DNA of 64,000 nucleotides, taken from the NCBI RefSeq assembly GCF_027595985.1, contig NC_073305.1, forward strand, positions 31,086,939 through 31,150,938. The letters are read 5' to 3'. Shown piece by piece: positions 11,241 to 22,449 of the stretch (positions are counted from its first letter, which is position 1; each line of letters begins with the position of its first letter). A program made the position numbers and the translations under genes. The notes beneath the pieces are model-generated. The model saw only the letters and a list, made by a program, of their open reading frames with translations, searched no databases and was not told the origin of the DNA. The DNA is from Sorex araneus (lineage: Eukaryota > Chordata > Mammalia > Eulipotyphla > Soricidae).

Positions 11241-11837
11241 GACCTAAATTTTTTTCCTAGCCTGGGCTTTAAAGATAGTGTCCAAGGCCAGAGCTAATGC
11301 TCACCGGGTTTAGCAGCATATGTACCATGTTCAGAAGGCCTGGTTCTGGTTGCTGGTGCCACATGATCTTCCCCTCTGAACCCCAGCACTGTTGGGAATC
11401 AGTCCCAAGCAGGGAGTAGCTTCAAGAACCACCAAATGTGGCCCAAATCTCATCCCTTTTGTTTTTTGTAAATTAACTATGGAATGAGCTGTGTCTTCCG
11501 CATGTTTCAGCATGTACATATCTGTGATGTATCATTTATTGGTATGATCATGCTTTTTCTATAATTTTGCAGTACTACTTTTTTAGAAACAAATATAAAA
11601 TACTAGAGTACGTATGTATACCTGGAGTCTAGTATAGTCTGAGAATACCTCTTTTCTACTCCCATTTCTAGCTCATTTGATCCATTATGGCTGATTGGTT
11701 TTTAGATCCAAGATTTTGATACCCCAAAACAAAAAACTTTATTGACTTTTATTTGGTATAGAAATAGTTGATTAATTGGGGGGAATTACCTCCTTTAAAT
11801 ACTGAGCTTTCCGTCTAAAAACAATGGAGTATCTTAG

Positions 11838-11965
11838 ACCAAAAGATAGCACGTGGGCTAAGTACCTTGTCTTCTGTCCCACTGACGCTCATTCAAATCC
11901 CTGGCACCACATATGGTCTCCTGAGCACTGTCAGTTGTGATCCTCGACCAACCCACCCCCCAAAA
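11838..11965 (+). mobile_element. Type-A SINE, diverged
   Basis: Sense blocks AAAAGATAGCACGTGGGC, ATTCAAATCCCTGGCACC, ACATATGGTCTCCTGAGCAC and CTGTCAGTTGTGATCC follow the type-A order. Old copy with a poor tail. Confidence 0.65.
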
Positions 11966-12481
11966 GGCCCATCCTTCCTGATGGAACAGATATCACCGTG
12001 ACAGATCAGATGAGATCACATGTGTAAAGATTAAAGAACAATGTGGAAAGAATTATAAAGTTTCCTTCTACATAGGCATTGAAGGGCACAAGAACATAGA
12101 TTCTTTGGCTCCTAGAGACGACAAAGTAGGTGTAGAGACACAGAGCTTAAAAGCACATACAAAAGACAGGAAAACATTAAGAATTATTTTTAAAGGAACT
12201 GCATTTTAGAAAGGCTTTTTCTGATAACTGGCAGAATACTGGGAAGGAAATAGCGCTAAGCCTGCAAAGTTGGGGCAGTGAGCACTGATTACTGTCATGT
12301 GTAGAGAGTCACAAGATGCTCTGTTCAAGTGTCCCTTCAAGAGACCCTGGGAATCTCAAAAGCTGCTATCTTAACATTTAAGATTTCAGCCTGCTAGTTA
12401 ACCCTAACACTTCCATTTTTAATTTCTGTATTAAATAAGTCTTGCATATTTTGTAAGTTATATTACAAAGTTAATTTTTAC

Positions 12482-12648
12482 TTGTTTGCTATTGGGCCAC
12501 ACCCAGCATTGCTTAGGGCTTACTCATGGCTCTGTGCTCAGGGATCAATCATAGAGGACTTGGGGGACCATTTAGGGTGCTGGAGATCAAACCCAGTTGG
12601 ATACCTGCAAGGTAAGCTCACTACCCACTGTACTATCTGGTCCTACAA
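12482..12648 (-). mobile_element. Type-A SINE
   Basis: Antisense blocks GGGCCACACCCAGCATTGCT, TGGCTCTGTGCTCAGGGATC, GGGTGCTGGAGATCAAACCC and CTACCCACTGTACTATCTGG. Confidence 0.85.
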
Positions 12649-12664
12649 GGTTAATAATTTTGAT

Positions 12665-12922
12665 AAATACTGGAGCAGTAGCACAGAGGGTAGGGCGTTT
12701 GCCTTGCATGTGGCCGACAGGGGTTTGATTCCTCCATCCCTCAGAGAGCTCGGCAAGAGCCCGGCAAGCTACCGAGAATATCCTGCCCGCACAGCAGAAC
12801 CAGGCAAGCTACCCATGGCGTATTCGATGTGCCAAAAATAGTAACAACAAGTCTCACAATGGATGTGCTACTGGTGCCCACTCAAGCAAATTGATCAACA
12901 ATGGGACTACAGTGCTACTACC
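12665..12922 (+). mobile_element. Type-B SINE, short form with intact tRNA-like head
   Basis: The head GGAGCAGTAGCACAGAGGGT and GGGCGTTTGCCTTGCATG is shared with type A. It is followed by the type-B body GGCAAGCTACCGAGAATATC and CATGGCGTATTCGATGTGCC, then AGTCTCACAATGGATGTGCT directly, without the extra segment of the long form. The tail is ACTACAGTGCTACTACC. Confidence 0.92.
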
Positions 12923-13261
12923 AAAATTTATCTTTTTATATTGGGCTTATATGTTGAAATTGTTTAAAATTGTTAAAATATTCTGTTTTTATTCAAATAT
13001 TGTGTAAAAGTGAAGGATCAGGAATAATAGTTTTTTCACTTCAATGGATATATAATTTCAATTGCTACACACAGGTTAGGACCCTAATACAGTACTGCGT
13101 AGAAAAGGTAACATTTTTGTGTTGTGCGCTATTTTATAAAGGAAGTTTTGGGTATTCAGGTAATTGTATATATATTTTATCAGATTGAGGACCTTTACCC
13201 AGTTTTCTATGAGTTTCATTATAAATTAGTTTTAGCAAAAGATTGTTCCTTTGTTGTTTCT

Positions 13262-13426
13262 TGTTTTTTGCTTTTGGACCACACACAGCTGTGCTCAGGG
13301 CTTGCTCCTGTTCCAGGATCACTCCAAGCGGGCTCAGGGGACCACCTGGGCTTCCCAGGATAAAGCCCAGATTTGCCATGTGCAAAAGTATGCTGCCCAC
13401 TGTACTGTTGCTCTGGCACAGAAAGC
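13262..13426 (-). mobile_element. Type-A SINE, diverged
   Basis: Antisense blocks TTTTGGACCACACACAGCTG, TGCTCAGGGCTTGCTCCTG, GCTCAGGGGACCACCTGGG and CCCACTGTACTGTTGCTCTG. Confidence 0.78.
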
Positions 13427-13429
13427 ATT

Positions 13430-13720
13430 TTGTTCAGAGTTAAACTAAATTTGCATCCCTGGGATAATGAGAGTTTGATAAAATTTATTGTATAAACCAT
13501 TTGGGCCTAGATATTTATTTTCACCAAACTATTACTGATGCAGTTGTTTCACAGACTCGATTGTTTCCATGGGCATTTTTATTCCTTATGTCCATATTGG
13601 GTACTACTGGTTGTTTTATCAAAAAAAAAAATTGCCCACTTCACCTAAATTTTCAAATAGAATGAAATTGTTATCACTTCTTACTTAAATGTGGTTTTTA
13701 CAATGACATCCTTTTTGTCC
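13430..13720 (-). mobile_element. LINE-1 fragment, antisense (RT region)
   Basis: The blocks AAATTTGCATCCCTGGGATA, CCATTTGGGCCTAGATATT and CCCACTTCACCTAAATTTTC match the order of the antisense L1 reverse-transcriptase region. It may be the continuation of the 10.5-11.2 kb fragment after internal loss. Confidence 0.6.
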
Positions 13721-14264
13721 TGATAATTGCTCCCTATCTTCTCTCTCCCTCATTACTTTGCTGCTTCATTTCCCTCTGCAGTTTTTATTAATTTGTCAGT
13801 TCATGTTTATTTTGCAGTGCTTGGGATTTTGTGATGCCAGGGATTAACCAGGGATTAGATTGGACCACCATGTGCAAAGCATGTACTCATGGCTCATTAG
13901 CGCTTTTTGGCATTAGAGGGGTTTGAGGCGCACCTGACTATGTCCAGGCATTTCTGGGAGTGTGCCAGGGATTGCGGGAGCAAATCGATCGGGAGGACAG
14001 TGCTACAGACGGTGCTTGGGTCCTAAAACATAAAGCATTTTACGCCTTATCCTGCTTTCTAATAATAGTGATAATTCTAATGTGCTTCTGAGATAGTCAC
14101 AATCTCAATATTTTATTTACTTAGAAAAATAGCCTGGAGACATTTTCATTTTGTGAAATTGCTTTAATAAAAACTGGAGTTTATGTGATTTACTGTGACA
14201 GTGCATTCTCACATTCTTTTGATAAAACATCTGCCAATCTCTCATTTGATCTGTAATGTTTTTT

Positions 14265-14427
14265 GTTTTGCCCCCTTTAGCCAGGAGTAAGCCACAATGA
14301 TACTAAGGGCTTATTCCTGGCTTTTTTCTCAGGGATTACTACTGGAGGGCTCAGTGAACGTATGGGGTACCCAGGTTGGCCAGGTGCAAAGCAAGTGCCC
14401 TACCTGCTGAAGTATTGCCCTGGCTCT
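14265..14427 (-). mobile_element. Type-A SINE, diverged
   Basis: Antisense blocks AGGGCTTATTCCTGGC, CTCAGGGATTACTACTGGAG, GGTACCCAGGTTGGCCAGG and AAGTGCCCTACCTGCTGAAG. Confidence 0.84.
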
Positions 14428-14466
14428 AGAAGATTATGACTGAATGTTCCATTGTGTATTGTGTTT

Positions 14467-14532
14467 ATATATATATATATATGTATCATACATATATATC
14501 AGTGTACATGTGTGTATATAATACACAGTTTT
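14467..14532. repeat. TA-rich simple repeat
   Basis: TATATATATATATATATGTATC and related TATA/TGTA runs lie within the antisense L1 relic. Probably a simple expansion inside the L1 3' end. Confidence 0.75.
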
Positions 14533-14589
14533 ATCCATTTATCAGTCACTTCCTAACTATTCTAGACAGTAATACACATAGGGTGTATG

Positions 14590-14685
14590 CTTTGTTACAG
14601 GGCTACACCCAGTGGTGCTCTGGGATTGAACCTAGGTCAACTGCATGTAAGATTAGTGCTTTACTGTACTCCTTCAGGCCTATTT
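14590..14685 (-). mobile_element. Type-A SINE fragment
   Basis: Antisense fragment with GGCTACACCCAGTGGTGC, TGGGATTGAACCTAGGTCAA and TACTGTACTCCTTCAGGCC. It interrupts the antisense L1. Confidence 0.6.
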
Positions 14686-15934
14686 TTTTCCCCAAATGAT
14701 GTATTTTGTTTTTCTTTGGATAAATACCAGTAGTGTGGCTGGATAATACAGTACTATTGAACTTCATGCAGAGTCTCCATCTTGTTTTCCTTAGCGATTT
14801 TATTAATTTAATGTTCCTGCTAACAAAGATACAAGGATTTTCTCTCTACATCCTCCTCAACACATTTTACACTCTTAGTGTTATGCTTTCTTGTAAATTT
14901 AAAATGCATTTTCCTAATTAGTATTAATGAACGTCTTTGTCTTTGGTAAAAGTGTTCATACTGCTTTCTAATAGAGTACCTTTCTATACATCATCTGTTT
15001 TCATGGTTTGTCTTTGATGGTTACTTTCAGATGCTTTTTTCATTGATGTGGTACCATTTTTTCTTAGTGTGTAATGTCTTTTGCTATTTGAGTAGAATTC
15101 ACAATATCAAGCTTACCATACTGATTATATTTTCTATTATGTATTATATGGTTTCAACTCATATTTATTTCTTTATTCATTTGATATTTTTATTACTTTT
15201 GTGGGCTTCATTCTTTTGCGTGTGAATGACCAGTTTTCCTATCAACATTTATTGGAGTCACTTTCCCGTATCCATTGTGTTATAGGCTCCTTTGTCATAA
15301 ATATTACCTATAAAATTGTGAGCTTATTTCTGGGCTGTTTTCTTCCATTGATCTGTGTATTTTATATTGATCAGTTTTGATAGTTTTAAGTCAACTGAGT
15401 ATGAAACCTCCATTTTGTTCTTTCCCAAGATTGCATTTTCTATTTGGGGTTCTAGTGCAGATTCATAAAATTATTGGTTATTTTCCTTTTAAACTGTGGA
15501 ATACGACACTGGATTACTGATAGGGATTATGGTAAATCTGTAGAGTATGTAAAATGTATGTAGAGTATTGTTAAAATTTTAACAATATCAGTGCTACAAA
15601 CCCCAGAGTTTGAAATTCTTTTCCATTTCTTTGTGTTTCCAGTTTCAGCAATGTCTTGCAATTCAATTTACAGGTCTTTTCAATATACAGATCTTTCATT
15701 CCTTGTTTTTTTTAATATTGGGAGTTTTATTTTCTCTTTCGCTAGCTCATAATTAACAATTTTTAGGTTAGATTTTGTAGCTTACAATTTAACTGTTTGA
15801 TACTTTAAGATACGTTCTGTGGAGACTTTTGGATTTTCTATTTGTAAAATCATGTTGTCTACAAAGCAGATTTTACTCTCTCTCCAGTCCCTGGCATGTA
15901 GCAATTTATTATAGGTTCTCGTAATATTTTTTTC

Positions 15935-16685
15935 TTTTTCAGCCAGACACAGCTATGCTCAGAGATCATTCCTAGTGGTACTTGGGGACATACAGGATGC
16001 CAGAGATCAAACCTGGGTCAGCCCTGTTTTCACTTGAGGCGCCCCAAGAGGGGGGCGCATAAGAGCCTTCCCAGCCCCAAGGGACCCAGCCTCGGCAGCT
16101 GAACTCCACAACCCAACCACCGCCACGCTCCAGGCCACTCTCCACACTGGGGAACATATGAGTGTACATATTCCTGGATTGCGCAGCTGCTGACACATCA
16201 AAGACACTCCCTACTCATTCTTCATAATTACCACACCATATTTGATGGGGTTCAGACAGTAGGCAACAAATCATAGTGAGAAGTATATATATATGTGCAT
16301 ATATGCATATTTTAAAATATATATACCAAAGCTCACATCATCCAAAACTTAAACATGTTAGTGATAGTGATATCCTATAGAATGTCTTAATGGCTCCTGC
16401 CAAAATAGAACAATCTTCACACTGTTTCCTATGAACACTTTTTTGTAAGCATGTTCGGCAGTTCTTCATAACAGACAATACAAAATAAATTCTTTCGGTT
16501 GTCTTGGGACAAGGATTGGGGCTTGGGATGGAAACATCCCGAATTTGGTGGTGGGAAGGTGTAATGGTGGTGGGATTGGTGTTTAAATATTAAATGTAAT
16601 CAAATATTGTGAACTAATAATTTTTTTAAAAAAACTGGGTCAGCCCTGTGGAAGGCAAACACCTTACCCACTAGTTTAGACCTGG
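15935..16685 (-). mobile_element. Type-A SINE split by a later L1-end insertion
   Basis: The antisense SINE runs CAGCCAGACACAGCTATGCT, CATTCCTAGTGGTACTTGGG, ATGCCAGAGATCAAACCTGG up to 16027. It is then interrupted by 607 bp and resumes at 16650 with GAAGGCAAACACCTTACCC. The breakpoint carries a duplication of SINE sequence (see next entry). Confidence 0.85.
16028..16634 (+). mobile_element. L1-like 3'-end insertion with 15-bp target-site duplication
   Basis: A 607-bp unit begins at TTTCACTTGAGGCGCC and ends in an A-rich tail. It is flanked by CTGGGTCAGCCCTGT at 16013-16027 and 16635-16649. The last part (AGGTGTAATGGTGGTGGGAT, TGTAATCAAATATTGTGAAC) is repeated at 29.2-29.7 kb, so this is a dispersed family. 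It resembles an L1 3' UTR, but the first 200 bp are unfamiliar to me. It lies inside a SINE that lies inside an L1. Confidence 0.8.
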
Positions 16686-17895
16686 GTTACCTAATTTCTA
16701 GCATATAAATACTTACAGTAATTGCATTTTTAAGATCTTTCTCAGTTCGAGCCTTTTCAAAAAGTTTGTCAATTTAATCTCCTCAAAGAACCAGCTTAGT
16801 TTCATTGATCTTTTGTATTGTCTTTTTTTCACTATTTACTTCCACTCATTTGTCCTGTGTTGTTTTCCTAGTTCTTTTAGGTGTACTGATTGTTTTTTTG
16901 AGATTAACCTGTTTCACAATAACTTTCCCCTAACACTGCTGTTGCTATGCCCCATTTTCTAATGGTTTCTGCTATTTGAATTTTTCTTGACCCAACAGTT
17001 TTTCAGGAGTATGCTGTTTAAACTCCATGAATTTAGGGGTTGTTTTTTTGTGTGTGTGGGGGGAAGATGTTTCATATAATGTCTTAAAGTTACTGAGAAG
17101 ATCATATCAAGTTCATTTCATATATCACATGGCAGTTGAGGCTTGATTATTCCTTCTAGGTAACAAGTTTTTCTTAACTGCTTTTTATTTTTTATCTGTA
17201 ACTTTGGACACTTGAATTATAAAGTATTGGCTGAAGATCATTTCTTGGGAATTATTTTGTTTGGAACTCTACTTCAGACCTGGTTATCTGTTTCCATCTC
17301 CAGGTTAGAAGTTTGTAGTCTGTAGTCATTATATTTGCAAAAAATATCGTTATGGAATTTCTATAATTTAAGTGTTATTCCATGTTATGAGGTCCTACAT
17401 TTCTGCTAAGGAGGGGTTTTTTTGTTTGTTTTTAGTTTGCAGCATTGTTACTTCCACCCCCTTTTTTTTTTCTAGTTTGTTCACTCAGTTCCATCAAGTC
17501 TCCATAATTTAAACCCTTGTGTGGTGTTTTTCAGTTACTCTTCAGCTGTGATTTGTTTGGAGATCTCAATTTGCGCATGTTTTAAGTTTGGTGAGCATTT
17601 TTGAGATTATTTGGTCAGGTAGACTGCATAGCTATCCATTTCACTAAGGTCTTTTTTTCTTGTTTTATCTAGTTCTTTCATTTTGAAACAAGTTCCTTTA
17701 TGTCAGAGGTTCCCATACATATTTTGTTTAGGCACCATTTTTAAGAAAAAAAATATTGTGCAGAAATGGAAAGTATCTCCTAATTAAACCTGAGGCTATG
17801 ACAGTTTTCCCCACCTTAGGAAATACTGCTGTACGTCAAAATCACCACCCCCTGGCGTTTATGCTTTTACCAATATATCATTAGATCCACTGCTT

Positions 17896-17921
17896 TGTGT
17901 GTGTGTGTGTGTGTGTGTGTG
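17896..17921. repeat. (TG)13 microsatellite
   Basis: Thirteen uninterrupted TG units. Confidence 0.97.
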
Positions 17922-19353
17922 TCCAAGGAGGGAAAAAGGGGAATAAATGTTGCTATTCAGCTTACCTTTTTCTGTTGTAGTCACCACTGAGCCAGGCTCA
18001 ATGAATCTTAGACACAGTCCACCTGCTCTTGCCTCTGAGATAACTAGATAAGTAGTTCGGCAGGTGAAGCCCCTTGGGTCCTCTGGATGTATGTTTGTCA
18101 AACTGGCTTTGAAAACCAGATCATGGGTTGGGGATTGAAGCAGGGAGGGTGCTTGTCTTCCGGTAGTTCTTGTGTGTTATTTTGGTGATGGAGAAATTAT
18201 TCATGCAGATAGTTGCTGCTCATTGGTTAAGCCAATAACAACGCTCAGGGAAGAAACAAAGACCAGAGCTTCAAAAAAAGAGGACGCAAATGCGGACAGA
18301 ATTGAAGGATGAAATATCTGAAATGACAGCTTTCAAACCCGTAGAGATGGCTAAGACAGCTAGACGAACGAAAATAAGACTTGAACACTGTCAAACACAG
18401 ACCACCCTATAATAATCAAGGAAGAGATCGTGAGAGAAGCACAAAGTCATGGTAATAAAAAGGAAATAAAAGCAGGTGAATCAGTTGGGATCTCTGAAAA
18501 AGATCAAAGGAATATGAACAACTATCAATAAGTTGAATGACCTTGATTCATTTTTCCCAAAGTGGATGATACTGTCTCAGACTGGGCAGATGCTAAAGCA
18601 GTTTGGGGGGCCAGGAACAGTTCAATTAGGGGATGCTTTACCTCAAGAAGGGAGATTTCCAAGGCAATCTTGAACGTGCACCCCCCCACCCCCCAACTGA
18701 ATCAGTAATTTCAAATCTCCCAGGAAAAACCCAGGCAGGGCTAAATGACATCACTGGTAATTCTACCAAGAATTTAAAGGTGGAGGCATGGCAGTGCTGC
18801 AAGCTTGGTGGAGTCGGGATGCCTGATACGCAACTACCAAAGTGAGCAATCCTCAATTGTGGCAAATGAAAAAAGTATATAAATGAAAGCTGTCCTTAAG
18901 ACAAAACACGAACCTTAACTCATTTGAGGTCAACCATTTTAGTTTTTTCCCCTTACTACGAGCTTTCCTATTTGATAGGGTGAAAACACTCAAAAGTTAT
19001 TCCATATAAGCTAATGGTAACAGCATTGCCCGTCTCTAAAAATACCTTGCCAAACTGGAACACTACTTTCAGATTGCAGTAGAAGCCTGGAATTCTTAAG
19101 TGACGACAAAAGTCCAAGGGAACTGAAGAAGTTTATTTATAATTACAGAACAGTATTCTAAGGAATATCACTGTAAAAACATGGGGGTCTAGTGTATGCT
19201 TGAAAATCATGAATAACTTTGTAGTTCATGGGGATTCATTTTTTTTTAAATGGGGTCCATGAAACTAATACAATTCATTAAAGGGGAGAACAAAATATTT
19301 GACAGCTCAATAAGTTTTCATGATAAATCTGGGCATAAAAGGAAACTACCCGG

Positions 19354-19527
19354 TTGGGGACTGGAGCAATAGTATAGCAGGTAGGGCGTTTGCCTTGCAT
19401 ACAGCTGACCCGGGTTCGATCCCCAATATCCCATATGGTCCCCCAAGCACTGCCAGGAGTAATTCCTGAGCGCAGAGCCAGGAGTAACCCCTGAGCATCG
19501 CTGGGTGTGACCCCCCCCTCAAAAAAA
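19354..19527 (+). mobile_element. Type-A SINE with target-site duplication
   Basis: Near-complete sense copy: head GACTGGAGCAATAGTATAGC, B-box GGTTCGATCCCC, body CCCAAGCACTGCCAGGAG and end TCGCTGGGTGTGACC plus A tail. It is flanked by AAACTACCCGG (19343-19353) and AAACTACCTGG (19528-19538), one mismatch. Confidence 0.95.
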
Positions 19528-19539
19528 AAACTACCTGGA

Positions 19540-19665
19540 GCTGGACAGAGTCCAGGAGTTAAGGCAAAGTTATCTTGCCCCCTGGCCTACTCTGGATAGG
19601 TCCCTGGCATTGCATATGGTCCCCTCAGCACTGCTGGGTATGGCTTAAAACCATTAAAGGCTTTT
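19540..19665 (+). mobile_element. Type-A SINE, diverged
   Basis: Sense blocks GCAAAGTTATCTTGCCCCCT, GTCCCTGGCATTGCATATGG, TCCCCTCAGCACTGCTGGG and TATGGCTTAAAACC. Adjacent to the younger copy. Confidence 0.65.
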
Positions 19666-21194
19666 AGATTGGAAAGGAAATAAAAGTAACTAATAGCTTG
19701 TGGAAAACCTCAACAAAGTTGTAACATTTTAAAAATTCCACTTGTTTCATCCACTAAAAATGAGTGGTCCAAAAGGGAACTGAGGAGGTTTATTTATAAA
19801 AGCACAAGGAAGGATAAAATGCTTAAGAGTAAACTAAGAAGGTACCAAACTACACTGAAAACGTTAAGGTATTCCTGGAAGGTGATAAAATGCATGCTGT
19901 GCATATGGAATGAAATGCAATATTGTTAAAATGGCCATACAACAACTTACAGAATCAACACAGTGCCTTAAATATCCAGCAATGTCTTTAGTAAAAATAG
20001 AAACCTGTACCCTAAAGTTCATGGAATTTAAAGGGGCCTTTAAGTGCAAACCTGGGGCAAAGGGGAGGTGAGAAGTTACTTCCTGATTTTAAACTTATAG
20101 AGTAATCAAAAACCGTGTCACTGCCATAAACAAATTGAAAAAGAACCCACAAATAAACCTTTAAACAGATGGTTAATGATTTTTGATAATGATTCTAAAA
20201 CCAGCAGAGGGGAAAAGTCTTTTCAACAAATAATCTTAGGGAATCACAATACCCACATGAAAAAAACTAGCCGCTTAAAACCACATACAAATGCTAAACC
20301 ATAGAACTCAAGGGAAACATAACGAGATTTGGCATTCCGTGGTTATGATGCAAAAACACGCGAATCAAACTGATCAAAATGAAATACCTTTGTGCTAAGG
20401 ATGCCATCAACAGAGAAAAAGCAACAATAAAGAACCTTACAGAGTCAACACACAAAATAGCCTGATCTGAAAATATTTCTCTCTGGAGAGCATGTTTTGC
20501 ATGTTGCAGTCCCAAGTTCAATCCCCAGCACCCTGTTGTCCTGCAAGTACCACTACGAATGAGCACTCAGCTGGGACAGCCCAGAAACAAACAAAAATCT
20601 CCAAGGAAGACAGCCCAAAAACACACCCAGCATCACTAAGTGGAGAATGAGGACAGTGGGGGATAAAAGCATGTGTCTTGCCATAGGTTCCATCTTCATC
20701 CCCAACACCACCAAAAATATATATATAAAAAGCCAAGAGTACTCCTTACCCATGAGTGATTATGGAAACTTCCAAGCACTGCAGATAATGTGGAGAAATT
20801 TAAGCCTTTTATGTAGGTGGTGGAATTTCAAAATGGTATAGTCACTGTGGAAATGACTACAGCAGTCCTCAAATGGAGCATGGCATTTTCCTACAGTCAG
20901 GCTCCACCTCTGGGCACATCTACCCCAAAGGAATGGAATGCCAGGACTCAGATGCTGGCATTCTCATGTTCCCAACAGCATTATCCACAGTTGCTAAAAG
21001 ATGGGAACTACCTAAAAGTTTCTCTGGGTAAATGAATAAGCAAAATGTGGTACATAAATATCTAATGGAGTATTAGCCTTTGAAAAGGAAAAACAAATCC
21101 TGATTAACAAAATAACGAGCAATGGAGAACTTACATGAGCTACTTAGATAAGTTCAGAAGTGCACAAAGTGGCTAAGGGCTGCAGATGAGAGTA

Positions 21195-21352
21195 ATTTTT
21201 GTTTGTTTCGGGGTCACACCCAGCTGTGCTCAGGGCTTCTGGCTCTGTGCTGAGGAATAACTCCTGATGAGGCTCAGGGCACCCTATGGGATGCTGGGGA
21301 TCATACTCATATGCAGGGCCAGCACCCTCCCTGCTATACTCTCTCAGGGCCC
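21195..21352 (-). mobile_element. Type-A SINE
   Basis: Antisense blocks TCGGGGTCACACCCAGCTGT, TGAGGCTCAGGGCACC and CTATGGGATGCTGGGGATCA, inside the L1 relic. Confidence 0.87.
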
Positions 21353-21689
21353 CTGGGAATCACTTTGTAACGGATTCTGGGTTTCAGTTTGGAGAAAACT
21401 GAAACAAGCTGGATGGTTATGGTAGTTACACAATAATGTGAATTTAATGTCATTCATTTATATTGTTCAAATGATTTTGCTACGTGTAGTTTACCACTAA
21501 CAAATTACAATAAAACGCAGTCTCAGAATAGGAATGCTAACAAATTATTGTAGTTAATATAGTCCCTGGGGATATAGCAATACACTTGCCTTGCATGTTT
21601 GAGGTTCTGGGTTTGGTTTGTGCACTGCAAACAAACAGAGCAGCTCAAACATAACATGGACCTAATCTTTAAAAAAGGGAAAAAGGGGA

Positions 21690-21878
21690 GCTGGAGCTAT
21701 AGCACAGCGGGTAGGGCTTTTGCCCTGCACGTGGCCGACACAGGTTCGATTCCCAGCACCCCATATGGTCTCCTAAGCACCACCAGGAGTAATTCCTGAG
21801 TGCAAGTGCAAAGCCAGGAGTAACCCCTGTGCATCGCTGAGTGTGACCCAAAAAGCAAAAAAAAAAAAAAAAAAAAAG
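21690..21878 (+). mobile_element. Type-A SINE, near-complete
   Basis: Sense copy with head GAGCTATAGCACAGCGGGTA, B-box GGTTCGATTCCCAGC, GAGTAATTCCTGAGTGCAAG with a local duplication (GTGCAAGTGCAA), and end GAGTGTGACCCAAAAAGC plus about 22 A. Confidence 0.95.
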
Positions 21879-22157
21879 TAGCTCAAACTGATACAATTTC
21901 CTTTGAACTTAACTCAAAACCAAAAACAAGCTTTAGTAATAATACATAGCAGTATACATCTAAGAAACAGGATGATCGCTGTAAAGTTAGGATGGTGGGG
22001 TTACCCCTGTTCAATATCTGAAGGGGATATTGTATGGTAGCTTAAGGTATTGCCACACATACCTTAGTCTGTGTTGTGGGGGACATGTAAGTATATAATC
22101 ATTTATACATATTTCACAATTTTTAAAAGGCAAAATGAGCCCCTCCCTCTTTTCTTT

Positions 22158-22292
22158 TTGTGGGGGGCACACCCAGCTGTACTCTGGGTATACTCCTAGT
22201 GGTACCTAGGAATATGTGCTGCTTAGCAACTAAACCCAGATTGACTGTGTACAAGGCAAGTGCTTTGATTGCTGTACATATTCTCTCAAGTA
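22158..22292 (-). mobile_element. Type-A SINE, diverged
   Basis: Antisense blocks GGGGCACACCCAGCTGTACT, TATACTCCTAGTGGTACC and GTGTACAAGGCAAGTGC. Confidence 0.72.
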
Positions 22293-22449
22293 TATGTTTT
22301 ACTTACTATACTTTAGATTAACACCTGTAACACCTGAAAACACCAGTGGTCACTTTCCCATCTCAATGAGGTTTGTGTTTTCCCCTCTAACATTTATTGT
22401 TTTCCCTCTCTGAAACAAAATGGGTCCAAACATTTAGTCTCCCAGTTAT

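Larger units (their letters stand above)
14430..17660 (-). mobile_element. LINE-1 ORF2 relic, antisense, about 3 kb
   Basis: Blocks follow antisense L1 order across the whole span: GAATGTTCCATTGTGTATTG (14.44 kb), TGGATAAATACCAGTAGTGT (14.72 kb) and TTTTGCGTGTGAATGACCAG (15.2 kb). Next are ACTGATAGGGATTATGG (15.5 kb), TGGATTTTCTATTTGTAAAATC (15.83 kb, shown only in part), CAAAGAACCAGCTTAGTTTC (16.78 kb) and AGTATGCTGTTTAAACTCC (17.0 kb). Stops and frameshifts are throughout, so it is dead. A SINE fragment (14590-14685) and a nested SINE/L1 insertion (15935-16685) interrupt it. Confidence 0.85.
18230..20470 (+). mobile_element. LINE-1 ORF2 relic, sense
   Basis: Sense L1 blocks in order: AAGATCAAAGGAATATGAAC (18.5 kb), GAATCAGTAATTTCAAATCTC followed by CCAGGAAAAACCCAGGC (18.7 kb), GAACAGTATTCTAAGGAATATC (19.15 kb, in part), CTTCCTGATTTTAAACTTAT (20.07 kb), TGGTTAATGATTTTTGATAA (20.17 kb) and ATCAAACTGATCAAAATGAA (20.36 kb). 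The order follows ORF2 from the endonuclease-RT linker to the C-terminus. Many indels; inactive. It is interrupted by SINEs at 19.35 and 19.54 kb. Confidence 0.82.
20725..22130 (+). mobile_element. LINE-1 3' end relic, sense
   Basis: Sense L1 3' blocks: GGAATTTCAAAATGGTATAG (20.82 kb), TCCACCTCTGGGCACATC (20.91 kb), CAACAGCATTATCCACAGTT (20.98 kb), AAATGAATAAGCAAAATGTG (21.03 kb) and TCTAATGGAGTATTAGCC (21.06 kb). It is the probable continuation of the 18.2-20.5 kb copy. SINEs at 21195-21352 and 21690-21878 interrupt it. The portion after 21.36 kb is assigned by position and weak similarity. Confidence 0.7.

Noticed and set aside
12482-12841. 119-codon + strand frame at 12.5-12.8 kb
   Set aside because: Consists of two adjacent SINEs read in one frame; not a gene.
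19380-19425. tRNA-like A and B boxes in the SINE heads, possible tRNA genes
   Set aside because: The boxes belong to SINE heads with no acceptor-stem closure, many copies, and continuing SINE bodies. No stand-alone tRNA gene was found.
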